Source of the DNA: G965233625 sp965233625
Lineage (GTDB): Bacteria > Planctomycetota > Planctomycetia > Pirellulales > Pirellulaceae
Length of the DNA: 64,000 nt
Assembly (NCBI GenBank): GCA_965233625.1
Contig: OZ247499.1
Location: 4,278,001 to 4,342,000 of the forward strand
Direction: 5' to 3'
Made by a program: the position numbers and the translations under genes. Positions 17,559-25,429 of the stretch are shown piece by piece. Position 1 is the stretch's first letter. Each line of letters begins with the position of its first letter. Below the pieces are notes generated by a model. The model saw nothing but the letters and a program-made list of their open reading frames with translations. It searched no databases and was not told where the DNA came from.

Positions 17559-18431
17559 TCAAAAACCTTGTTCCTTTGCGTCGCCTGTATCAGGTAATCG
17601 CGGCTCAAGTCTCTCAAGTAAATCGCACAAGTACTCCCGCTCTTTTTGTTGTAACAGCTGCTTTAATTCCTGTTCTGTGTACCGTTCAGGCTCGGTAGCT
17701 TCTATCAACAGTACTGCCAACTGTCGTCTGTGACTGGAATTCCAAATGGTATATCCGCAGAACAACCTTGATTTCATGCGAATTGTATCAAGTACATCTT
17801 GTGGAATACCCTCTTTTTCGCACCGTTTCTGATAGCCAATTTCTGCCGTATGGGGATCGGGGTAGTCGTTTATGAAGCACCACCCATGCTGCCATGCTTT
17901 CGCAATTGCCCCTTGGTTATCTGGGTACTTGGGGCGGCCTTTCTGCGTAAAACACGGATTAAATGAGAACCTGCCTATCGGCAAGAAGGAGCCATTTGAG
18001 TCATGGACATACAATGTGATTCGCTCGCAGTTGTTGTCCTGCGTGCCGAATTTAAGGGGGCCTTTAGCAAGCGACAATAAATACGCTTCGCTTAGCGCAT
18101 GAATGTCTTGAAGCCACATGTCGCGTTCGTCTTTGAACGCTTGCAGTTGATCCTCCAACGTGGATAGGGTGCGTCGTTTCTGGCAATGCGCATAGATCAA
18201 CCCGAAGTGGGCAAACGCGCAAGCAGCAACAAGCAGCATTGCAGCAACACCAACCCACCATCGAATATCGTGGGCTTCTGGAAACCGCTTTAACACTTCG
18301 TCGCTCGTAAGCCACATGAAGAGCGCCAGCAGCAGCGGAAGTACATATAACCCAACCTCGATCCAATTATCTTCGATCCACGTCGCCATACGGCTCGGCA
18401 ATGATTTCGACTTGGAAGACTGGTCGCTCAT
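17559..18431 (-). CDS. Two-TM membrane protein with GAF-like sensor, embedded in the hsd operon
   Basis: A 290-residue protein whose start overlaps the hsdS stop as ATGA. Two membrane segments lie at about 26-43 and 55-78, then a coiled-coil-like linker (TLSTLEDQLQAFKDERD) and a cytoplasmic domain from about 125. The segment GAIAKAWQHGWCFIND, DTIRMKSRLFCGYTIW and LAVLLIEATEP resembles GAF domains, where the middle piece is a strand-loop-strand near the ligand pocket. The tail is charged and helical. It could be a membrane-acting effector or sensor held in check by the Panacea protein (inference). No catalytic motif is seen. I know of no named family for this architecture. Confidence 0.6.
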   Translation of the reverse strand: MSDQSSKSKSLPSRMATWIEDNWIEVGLYVLPLLLALFMWLTSDEVLKRFPEAHDIRWWVGVAAMLLVAACAFAHFGLIYAHCQKRRTLSTLEDQLQAFKDERDMWLQDIHALSEAYLLSLAKGPLKFGTQDNNCERITLYVHDSNGSFLPIGRFSFNPCFTQKGRPKYPDNQGAIAKAWQHGWCFINDYPDPHTAEIGYQKRCEKEGIPQDVLDTIRMKSRLFCGYTIWNSSHRRQLAVLLIEATEPERYTEQELKQLLQQKEREYLCDLLERLEPRLPDTGDAKEQGF

Positions 18432-19768
18432 TGTTCTACTGCAATCAATTCGGCATGCGAAACGCGGAGTTCACCAGAAAGGAGTTTGGGCAGAAGGGCG
18501 TCGCGCGTTTCCAAAAGAGATTCCGATTGCTGACAGTTCTTCGTAACTTGCTGCATGAGCGGCCCGACGATTTCGCCAAAACGCTGGGCTATGGCTGCCG
18601 GAGGAACGCATATCAAGAATTGTTCAAAGCAGTCAGCCGGGACTCGCTGGCGACCACTGGACCCGGTCATGTTTTGAATTGCAAACAGCCGCAGTTCGTC
18701 ACTCCGTGCGAGATAATAACCGTACTCACCGGGTAGCGGCGGATTGGGGCAAAGGACAATGTATTCCGTTGAACCCCAAGCAATTTCTCCGTCTGCCAGC
18801 GTGTCAACGAAAGCGGTCTTGCCGTTTTCCAAGCATGGTGTGATTCGGGCGAGCAGTGTATCGCCGTTCATGAAGCGAGTGCCGGACTTGAACTCTCGGA
18901 GTCGCCAGCTTTCGGGACAATGCCCCTTTGTTGGCATGTTCTTCATGTCCAAGTAGGGAACGAAGTCTCCCTTCTTCAATGTTCGCTTTGGGTTCACTTC
19001 AATGGCATCCGGCAACGGCGATAACGACCAGCCACTGGGGACGAGTTCACCGTCGATGTGGTCGAAGCTGCTGGGGAAGAGGGTGGCGGTTTGGGGGTCG
19101 AGGCCGGTGGGTTGGCGGCCATCGAGTTTGGCGCGGACGGGGTCGAAGTCCACGAACCAGCTTTTGAAGATCGCCCGCGCCATCGCTTCCAGCGTCTCAT
19201 TCATCCGCCGATTCAATTCGATCTTGTCGTCAAAAGCGGCGAGAATATCTGCGACTGCGTTCTGAATGGTAATCGGTGGAACAACAATGGACAGTCCGCG
19301 CTGCGTCGTGATCGGGACTTGATTTCGAGTAGAGTGGCTCATCACCGCAATCAGTTGGTTCTGAAAAGCGCGGCCGGAAAAGAACGCGGCAAGATACCGA
19401 GGCGACAGCCGTTCCGAATCAACTCTGTAGTACGTAAGCGAAGTGCCAACTAAAATCCGTTCGGTTAATTCTGGGACAACTGCCACTCGTCCGATTGTCG
19501 CATTGTGCGATAACAACACATCATTGGTTTCGATAAATCCATAAGTGAGTTTGTCTGCCTTTTCGTGAGCAAGTCTCGGTGCGGACCTAAAATCAATTCG
19601 ACCGCCGTCATCTAACAGCTTCGCTGTCAACAACGGCACACCTTGTTCACCAAATTCATGCTTGCGCGGGTAATTTGAACCATAGTTACCGTCTTTGTGG
19701 GCCGTAATCACGCCCGCGTCTATCAGCGATTGTATGGTCAAGGATGGCCATCCATTCTCAGCCGCCAT
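18428..19768 (-). CDS. hsdS: Type I restriction specificity subunit (HsdS)
   Basis: A 446-residue protein with two target-recognition domains and conserved spacer helices. TRD1 spans about 1-150; the central helix NAVADILAAFDDKIELNRRMN followed by ETLEAMARAIFKSWFVDFDPV is a hallmark. TRD2 spans about 220-380, ending with the second helical repeat (AQRFGEIVGPLMQQV, LLETRDALLPKLLSGEL). It sets the DNA target for methylation and restriction. Its start overlaps hsdM by 11 bases and its stop overlaps the two-TM gene by four. There is no second or partial hsdS in the window, so no visible cassette for shuffling. Confidence 0.95.
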   Translation of the reverse strand: MAAENGWPSLTIQSLIDAGVITAHKDGNYGSNYPRKHEFGEQGVPLLTAKLLDDGGRIDFRSAPRLAHEKADKLTYGFIETNDVLLSHNATIGRVAVVPELTERILVGTSLTYYRVDSERLSPRYLAAFFSGRAFQNQLIAVMSHSTRNQVPITTQRGLSIVVPPITIQNAVADILAAFDDKIELNRRMNETLEAMARAIFKSWFVDFDPVRAKLDGRQPTGLDPQTATLFPSSFDHIDGELVPSGWSLSPLPDAIEVNPKRTLKKGDFVPYLDMKNMPTKGHCPESWRLREFKSGTRFMNGDTLLARITPCLENGKTAFVDTLADGEIAWGSTEYIVLCPNPPLPGEYGYYLARSDELRLFAIQNMTGSSGRQRVPADCFEQFLICVPPAAIAQRFGEIVGPLMQQVTKNCQQSESLLETRDALLPKLLSGELRVSHAELIAVEQ

Positions 19769-21344
19769 AGCCCAACCCCTTCAAGTTGGACCGAATCGTT
19801 TTTTCCAACTTCTTGCTCTCGGCAAACTGTTCGCTCAAAGTGCTGACGAGTCGTTGCATTTTCTCGTCAAACGGTTCGTCGTCTTCTTCGAGTGCTTCCG
19901 CGCCGACGTAACGACCGGGGGTTAGCATGTATCCGTTCGATCCAATTTCTTCGGTCGTCGCGGAATAGCAAAAACCGGGAATATCTTCGTACTTCTGTTT
20001 GCATTCTTTATCGCCCCGCCATGCGTGGTAGGTGTCGGCGAGGCGGGTGACTTCTTCGTCGGTGAGTTCGCGGTGGACACGTTCGATGACCGTGCCGAGT
20101 TTGCGGGCGTCGATGAAAAGTGTCTCGCCCTTCCGTTTGCGGAAGCCTTTACCGTTTTTGCTGCCGGTCAGGAACCAGAGGCAGACGGGGATTTGTGTCG
20201 AGTAGAACAACTGGCCCGGCAAGGCGACCATGCAATCGACCAGATCGGCCTCGATGATGTTTTTTCGGATTTCGCCTTCGCCCGACTGGTTGGAACTCAT
20301 GCTGCCGTTGGCGAGAACGAAGCCCGCGATGCCGGTGGGGGCAAGGTGGTGGATAAAGTGCTGCACCCAGCCGAAGTTGGCGTTGCCTTTGGGCGGCGCG
20401 CCGAATTGCCAGCGAACGTCTTCCTGCAAGTTTTCACCGCCCCAGTCGCTATCGTTAAACGGCGGATTGGCGAGAACGTAGTCGGCTTTCAAGTCTTTGT
20501 GTTGATCGCTCTTGAAGCTGTCGCCGTGTTGTTGGCCGAGGTGAGCCTCGATGCCGCGAATGGCGAGATTCATCTGGGCGAGTTTCCAAGTGGTCGGGTT
20601 CGACTCTTGGCCATAAACGGAAATGTCGCCGATATTGCCGCCGTGGGCTTCGACGAACTTTTCGCTTTGCACGAACATACCGCCGGAGCCGCAGCAGGGG
20701 TCGAACACCCGGCCCTGATACGGGGCGAGCATCTGCACCAGCGTTTGAACGACGCAGCGCGGAGTATAAAACTGACCGCCCCGCTTGCCTTCAGCGCTGG
20801 CGAACATCGAAAGGAAGTATTCGTAAACGCGGCCCAGCACGTCTTTGCTACGGTTGGCTTTGTCGCCAAGACCAATGGTGCCGATTAGGTCAATAAGTTC
20901 GCCGAGCCGTTGTTTATCAAGAGCCGGACGGGCGTAGTTCTTCGGCAGCACGCCTTTAAGCCGCTTGTTATCGCGTTCGATTGCGACCATCGCATCGTCG
21001 ATCAGTTTACCGATGGTCGGCTGCTTAGCCCTCGCTTGCAGGTGCGACCAGCGAGCTTCCGGCGGAACCCAGAACACGTTGTTAGCGAGATACTCGTCAG
21101 CGTCTTCGGGGTCGGCCCCTTCGTACTCTCCTTCGCCCGCATTAAGCAGGTCATGCAGTTCGGAGAAGGAGTCGGAAATGTATTTGAGGAAGATGAGGCC
21201 AAGCACGACATGCTTGTACTCGGCAGCGTCCATATTGTTGCGCAGCTTATCAGCAGCAGCCCACAGCGTGGCCTCGAAGCCAAGGGCCGCATCGGAGTTG
21301 GCCTTCTTCGCTTTGGACTTCTTCGCTGCCTTTTTCTTCGCCAT
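19758..21344 (-). CDS. hsdM: Type I restriction DNA adenine methyltransferase (HsdM)
   Basis: A 528-residue N6-adenine methyltransferase. It begins with a Lys-rich stretch (KKKAAKKSKAKK) and the HsdM N-terminal helical domain (LWAAADKLRNNMDAAEYKHVVLGLIFLKYIS). The SAM motif VFDPCCGSGGMFVQ and catalytic NPPF (VLANPPFNDSDWGG) are intact, and RGGQFYTPR is the usual sequence before the core. It is the first gene of the operon hsdM, hsdS, two-TM, Panacea, hsdR, UPF0489. A 179-bp region separates it from the divergent GT9-like gene and must carry the operon promoter; TATGAT on the minus strand near 21387 is a weak -10 candidate. Confidence 0.95.
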   Translation of the reverse strand: MAKKKAAKKSKAKKANSDAALGFEATLWAAADKLRNNMDAAEYKHVVLGLIFLKYISDSFSELHDLLNAGEGEYEGADPEDADEYLANNVFWVPPEARWSHLQARAKQPTIGKLIDDAMVAIERDNKRLKGVLPKNYARPALDKQRLGELIDLIGTIGLGDKANRSKDVLGRVYEYFLSMFASAEGKRGGQFYTPRCVVQTLVQMLAPYQGRVFDPCCGSGGMFVQSEKFVEAHGGNIGDISVYGQESNPTTWKLAQMNLAIRGIEAHLGQQHGDSFKSDQHKDLKADYVLANPPFNDSDWGGENLQEDVRWQFGAPPKGNANFGWVQHFIHHLAPTGIAGFVLANGSMSSNQSGEGEIRKNIIEADLVDCMVALPGQLFYSTQIPVCLWFLTGSKNGKGFRKRKGETLFIDARKLGTVIERVHRELTDEEVTRLADTYHAWRGDKECKQKYEDIPGFCYSATTEEIGSNGYMLTPGRYVGAEALEEDDEPFDEKMQRLVSTLSEQFAESKKLEKTIRSNLKGLGYGG

Positions 21345-21523
21345 GAATTGCCCTAGTTGCTGTGTCTCGAAGTTGAAACAACATCATAGCAAAGCCTAAC
21401 TTGGGTCGAAATCAGGCTTGGATTTTCGCGTCCGCATTCGAGACCGTATCATCTGAGTCGATATGTGTTTGTACTTGGCGTGTGACTCTACGCCGCAGAC
21501 TGACCAAAAAATGGAAAACGATC

Positions 21524-22834
21524 ATGAATCTCTTAGAACTTGAAGAGGTGCAAGACAACATCTTTGCAATCAAATTCACGAACTACCATGAAATTGGCGT
21601 TTCGTTTCAAGACATTCTCGACGAGTGTATCGAGTCGTGTGATGCAGCCCATCGCCTGCAATTGGAGAGTGCCTTCGCTGGACTAAGGGAACACAATAGC
21701 CAGCTGCTTGCCGGATTTGATGCCGATACCCCAATTCAGCTGCTTTTGGATTGGAGGAAGTCGAAGACCGAAAATGGCTTTCTGGGCGATGCAGTGGAAG
21801 CTTCGCGTCTGGTCAATGCTGTCGCCGACATTCGACCCGTTCACGTTATCACACCCGAAGGGAGTATTTTCGGGGAGGGGAGAGAAAATGTGCAAGTGAC
21901 CACAATTTCGTCAGACACCTACGAAGCGATGACGTGGAAGTCGCCTTGTCGCAGCTTTAGCTCTAACAGCACTTTCCACGAAGCTGTCGTAACCTCTTCG
22001 CTTCCCGCCAATCCCTTGATCGCTGTCCCAACAATATGCACTTTTCCTTACTGGTGGGGCGAACAGGTTCCGCCTCCGACGCTTTCAGAAGAACTGGAAA
22101 CACGATACTTCAAGCCCTCGACTTATGGTTATCTACGACTGTTTAAGTGCTTCTGGCAGATCGGCGAATTAAGCGGACTCAATCAGGTTCACGCACACCT
22201 ATTGTGGCTGTATTTACTTGGGGTTTGCGATGATCCTCCGAACATTCAACCGCCTTCATTGCGGATGCCAGACACTGAACGCGAAATCGAAACAGTCATT
22301 GGGGGTGAGCTAGACGCTGAATCTCATCTTCTGCTCATTCATATAGGGACCGATGGTGAAGACCATAAAAAATGGCCGCTACATTACTGGTGCGACCTAA
22401 TCCGGCGGGTGTTGAATGAATTAGACGATGTAGCTTTGTGTTTATTATGGCCATCGGATTGCGAGCAGTATTATCAATCAGTCCATCTTTACAACTGCTC
22501 AATCGGTCTCGACGAACACCGCACATTTCAGTTCGAGAAATCAAACTTGTCTAGTTTTATTGGCGACCTGCGTGCTGTTCTTGACTACTTCGACGTGCCG
22601 CCAACTTTAGTCGGATTGGACAGTTTTCCTGCGGGGCATCTTTACCCTTCAATTGGCGGTCGGTCGGTGGTTATTGGAAATAAGAAGCGAAGGGATTACT
22701 GTTTTAGCTGTCCAGCATCTAACGATTCACTCTTGGTTTTACCGGGCGGGAATCGCGTTAGTGCAAACCAGATCAAGCCTGACACTGTTTTCGATGCGAT
22801 CTGTCATTCACTAGGAAAGCCTGTTGCGAATTAA
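21524..22834 (+). CDS. GT9-like (glycosyltransferase B-fold) protein, divergent
   Basis: A 436-residue protein started at ATG 21524; a TTG at 21401 would extend it implausibly. The C-terminal half resembles heptosyltransferase family 9: LLLIHIGTDGEDHKKWPLHYW corresponds to the usual HPG-x(n)-KRWP segment, and LVGLDSFPAGHLYPSIGGRSVVIG to the DSGPMHLA-x-G-x-PVV segment. The N-terminal half matches nothing I recognise. Key GT9 residues are altered (DSGPMH reads DSFPAGH), so activity on sugars is uncertain. It is transcribed away from hsdM, on the cargo side of the island. It may be a sugar-modifying accessory or a diverged defence protein (inference). Confidence 0.5.
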   Translation: MNLLELEEVQDNIFAIKFTNYHEIGVSFQDILDECIESCDAAHRLQLESAFAGLREHNSQLLAGFDADTPIQLLLDWRKSKTENGFLGDAVEASRLVNAVADIRPVHVITPEGSIFGEGRENVQVTTISSDTYEAMTWKSPCRSFSSNSTFHEAVVTSSLPANPLIAVPTICTFPYWWGEQVPPPTLSEELETRYFKPSTYGYLRLFKCFWQIGELSGLNQVHAHLLWLYLLGVCDDPPNIQPPSLRMPDTEREIETVIGGELDAESHLLLIHIGTDGEDHKKWPLHYWCDLIRRVLNELDDVALCLLWPSDCEQYYQSVHLYNCSIGLDEHRTFQFEKSNLSSFIGDLRAVLDYFDVPPTLVGLDSFPAGHLYPSIGGRSVVIGNKKRRDYCFSCPASNDSLLVLPGGNRVSANQIKPDTVFDAICHSLGKPVAN

Positions 22835-22879
22835 CGCAGGCCAAGTAGGTCCTTCCGCTCGAAACGGGGCAGTATTTGC

Positions 22880-23517
22880 TCAGGCAGCCGTGGAGTCGCT
22901 GATACCCGCTACACGGCAAGCCGTCTCGAATGCTCGTTCCTTCTGATCGCGGCCCGGTCCGTACTGGGTGACGTTGAAGCGGGCTTCGGTGAGTTTCGAT
23001 TCGATCTTGCCAGTGTGGGCAAGCGAAAGTTCTTGGATGGTGCGACCGTCCTTCTTGAGCGCCAAGCCGTAGGTGTTAGCGCAGACGCAGCGCACCGAAT
23101 TTGGCCTGAACCGAACACGTAGCGAAGTTGATTGTCGTCGTCGGCGATGGTGTCCACTGTGGGTAGCTGGGCGGTGATGACGACGCTCTTGCTGCCATTG
23201 AGCGAGAAGGTTGTTTCGTAGGCCAGTTCGCCATCCTCTGCGAGCTTGTCCATGAAGGCAAACGCTTCGCGGTTTTGAATGACCTTGTAGCCGTCGGAGA
23301 CGACGCCAAGGAACAGTTGGTTGTCTTCTCGCACGTTGGCAAGCAGATCGACGCCGCAAAATTCGTGCGTCTCGACGCTGCCTTCATTGGTTTCGATCAA
23401 CTTAAGCGATTTGTAGCCCAGTGACCGTTGTACGACGTTCCAGTCGAGTCCCGCCAGTACGATAGCTTCACTGCTGCTCATCGCGCCCGCCACGACTTTG
23501 CCGAGGCCGAGACCCAC
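22880..23517 (-). pseudogene. DUF932 phage/plasmid-like protein, frameshifted and truncated
   Basis: The frame from 23517 encodes MGLGLGKVVAGAMSSSEAIV, LDWNVVQRSL, LLANVREDNQLFLGVVSDGYKVIQN and SLNGSKSVVITAQLP, the typical first half of DUF932 (TIGR03299-like) proteins. Near 23100-23115 the similarity leaves this frame and continues in the frame ending at 22880 with VRCVCANTYGLALK, which matches the expected next block. After that the protein stops about 70 residues later, well short of the usual length of over 300. A frameshift plus C-terminal loss makes it a decaying mobile-element gene. Its original role in phages and plasmids is unknown. Confidence 0.75.
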
Positions 23518-23536
23518 TCCACTTCCTGATGGTTCG

Positions 23537-23812
23537 CTACTCTACCAGTTGCCAAGGAAATCCGCCGTCAGCGCGTTGAGCCTGTTGGCCGGGTTGCAGG
23601 TTTGCTAGTTCACCGATACTCGGATCAATGTCAAACAACTGGCGAAGCGTCGTTGTCCTGCGATCGGACAATTCATAGTTAGCTGCATCCAGAAAATCCC
23701 ATGCGCCTGATTCGTGTCGAATGACGTAGCGGATTGATCGTTCCCTGTCGATGACTTTCTTGACCGTTGTAACTTCCGTTTCTTCGGACTCAGCAAAACC
23801 CCAATTGGTCAC
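23537..23812 (-). CDS. Small conserved-looking hypothetical protein
   Basis: A 91-residue protein. The features RYVIRHESGAWDFLDA and DPSIGELANLQPGQQAQR recall a widespread family of short uncharacterised proteins that have a W-x-FL motif and a DPS-x-x-ELA-x-L-x-PG segment; this is from memory and cannot be checked here. It is acidic at the N-terminus. It lies between the DUF932 pseudogene and attR, same strand, and is the last gene of the island. Possible roles include immunity or regulation, but none is supported by sequence. Confidence 0.5.
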   Translation of the reverse strand: MTNWGFAESEETEVTTVKKVIDRERSIRYVIRHESGAWDFLDAANYELSDRRTTTLRQLFDIDPSIGELANLQPGQQAQRADGGFPWQLVE

Positions 23813-23905
23813 GGTAGTTCCTTCTTGAATGGCGAGTGGTAGCGTTCACCGAATTGTAACCCAAGTCGGGTACACCGCCGCTCAACTTTTTTCTAGTCTC
23901 AATCA

Positions 23906-23926
23906 GCGGGTGTCAGTGACACCTGC
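23906..23926. promoter_or_regulatory. Putative right arm-type sites
   Basis: GCGGGTGTCA (23906-23915, inverted) and TGACACCTGC (23917-23926, direct) are back-to-back copies of the same 10-mers found near attL. The left copy CTGACACCCGCT at 5298-5309 is followed by a similar GATT context on the opposite strand, so the ends form an inverted pair. Confidence 0.55.
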
Positions 23927-24035
23927 AAGCGGGATTAAACGGGGGTAAACGGCCGGATTGCTTGATGCGAGTGCAGAGCGTTTGACGCTTGTTTTCCCGG
24001 TGTTTCCGCTGTTTCATAGAGAACAGCGGTAGCGA

Positions 24036-24075
24036 TTCCGAAGACCGATGCGCTATCCAATTGCGCCACGGGCGC
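24036..24075 (-). repeat. attR: right 40-bp direct repeat, tRNA-Arg 5' fragment
   Basis: Exact copy of 5191-5230. It contains the tRNA 5' half only, from the acceptor strand through the anticodon loop; the following bases do not continue the tRNA. It keeps the native upstream side of the gene, so the chromosomal tRNA promoter now reads into this fragment. Confidence 0.92.
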
Positions 24076-24155
24076 TTGTCTTGTGACAAGTTAGATTTGA
24101 GAGGAGTGATGAAATCTAACAGATTTAGACGTCGAGACAAGTCTGCAGACCGGCG

Positions 24156-25403
24156 CTAGCCCCAGTCTTCGTCGTCGTAATCTTCATCGTCGAAGTCGTC
24201 GTCGTCAAAATCACCGAGGCGGGCGCTGGCTTCGTCGGCCCAGGGGCTGCCGGGCGCCAGCTGCTGGAACTGCGACCAGTGAGCGGCGGCTTCTTCCGGG
24301 CGGTTGAGTTCGTCCAGTGCACGGGCCAGATGGTAGTGTGCATCCGGGTAGCTGGCGTGTAAGTCTAAGGCGCCTTCGAAGGCGGCGACGGCCAATTCCA
24401 GTTGCCCGGTTTCGGCCAGCACGCAGCCCAGGTTCGAACGTGCTTCCACGTAGTCCTCGTCGATTTCAATCGCCGTGTAATATCGCTCCCTCGCGCCGTG
24501 CAGGTCGCCGTTTCGGTACAGCAACTCAGCAAGCTGGAAACAGACGCCAGCCTGAAGTCCGCCAGCGGCCAACGCCGCGCGGCAGCAATCGATGGCGTCG
24601 TCGATGCGTCCTTCCTCTTCGCACTGGGCGGCCATCTCTAGCATCTGTTCCACCGGCATCGGTGCGTCGCCTGGCAGCAGCGGCAGGGTTGCGGATGGCA
24701 GCGCTAAAGTTTCCGGACCCGCGCTGTCAGCAGCACCCGTTGCCGGCAGGGCTTCAAAATCAATCAGCATCTGACCGCCCGGCTCGATCAGGCCATCGCC
24801 TTCTCGCAGCAGAATCCGCTGCCCTTCAACAATCACACCGAGTTGCGCAAGAGGCCGCTCTGCATCAGGCAGGAACCGCGCTAAGTCAGCCAGTTGTTTC
24901 TCGATGGTGTGCGGCGTGGCGCCGGCGGCAAGTAGTTGCGCCAGTTGCCGGGCCGTGGCGACTTCCTGAAAGTCAAAGTAGGGCAGCTTGCGGACGCTGC
25001 GTACGGGCGTTATCAGGTTGCGGCGGTGCCAGCTGCGAATGGTCGAAACCGGGACATTCAGCAACCCGGCAAGCATCGCCGGCGTGTAGAGCCGGCGGAC
25101 CTGCTGTTCGGCGTCGACCACACCAATGCGTGTCCAGAAGCCGGTTTCGGGCAGAATCTCCATGCGGCCGCATGCTGCAGCATCGCGCATCTGCTGGTTG
25201 AGAATATCGCCGTCCACGTCGATCGGAAGTTCGTCGGCGCCAATCACGATGATGGTAACATCGCCGTCGAACTGCACGGCAGGAACGCCGCCGTGCTGAC
25301 GTACCAGCGTCTGGGCTTCTTTGCGGTTCATTCCGCCCAGTTTGCCCGCAAAATATACACGCTGATCAGAGAGCGCAAAGCTTGTGGGCGACGTTTCAGA
25401 CAT
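24156..25403 (-). CDS. BRCT-MerR-TPR domain protein
   Basis: A 415-residue protein. Residues about 14-80 (RVYFAGKLGGMNRKEAQTLV, then GG and VTIIVIGADEL) have the BRCT pattern. Residues about 105-170 (YTPAMLAGLLNVPVSTIRSW, YFDFQEVATARQLAQLL) form a MerR-type winged helix-turn-helix. From about 265 there are tetratricopeptide repeats (GRIDDAIDCCRAALAAG, GDLHGARERYYTAIEID, GQLELAVAAFEGALDLH), and the C-terminus is very acidic (DDDDFDDEDYDDEDWG). The combination is familiar from planctomycetes but of unknown function. It is the first chromosomal gene right of the island. Confidence 0.8.
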   Translation of the reverse strand: MSETSPTSFALSDQRVYFAGKLGGMNRKEAQTLVRQHGGVPAVQFDGDVTIIVIGADELPIDVDGDILNQQMRDAAACGRMEILPETGFWTRIGVVDAEQQVRRLYTPAMLAGLLNVPVSTIRSWHRRNLITPVRSVRKLPYFDFQEVATARQLAQLLAAGATPHTIEKQLADLARFLPDAERPLAQLGVIVEGQRILLREGDGLIEPGGQMLIDFEALPATGAADSAGPETLALPSATLPLLPGDAPMPVEQMLEMAAQCEEEGRIDDAIDCCRAALAAGGLQAGVCFQLAELLYRNGDLHGARERYYTAIEIDEDYVEARSNLGCVLAETGQLELAVAAFEGALDLHASYPDAHYHLARALDELNRPEEAAAHWSQFQQLAPGSPWADEASARLGDFDDDDFDDEDYDDEDWG

Positions 25404-25429
25404 ACGGATTTCGCGGTAGCGGTCAGGAC

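Larger units (their letters stand above)
5231..24075. mobile_element. Integrative element / genomic island in tRNA-Arg, about 18.8 kb
   Basis: The limits are the two 40-bp direct repeats. The integrase gene lies next to attL and reads inward. The content is typical of an integrative element: integrase, DNA-binding proteins, excisionase-like protein, primase-helicase, then restriction and other defence-like genes, and a degraded DUF932 gene. Boxes of the form TGACACC(C/T)GC occur near both ends. No conjugation or virion genes are visible, so it is either a satellite mobilised by another element or a remnant. Confidence 0.9.
23813..24155. other. Right end of the island, gene-free
   Basis: No gene. 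The interval holds the right arm-like boxes (23906-23926) and attR (24036-24075). The 80 bases after attR are chromosomal and include the original upstream region of the tRNA-Arg gene; a palindromic TTGTC/GACAA element lies next to the tRNA end. Confidence 0.6.

Noticed and set aside
12556..19768. hsdS shuffling by the short recombinase
   Set aside because: Only one hsdS gene is present, and I see no second or partial specificity domain nor inverted repeats inside hsdS.
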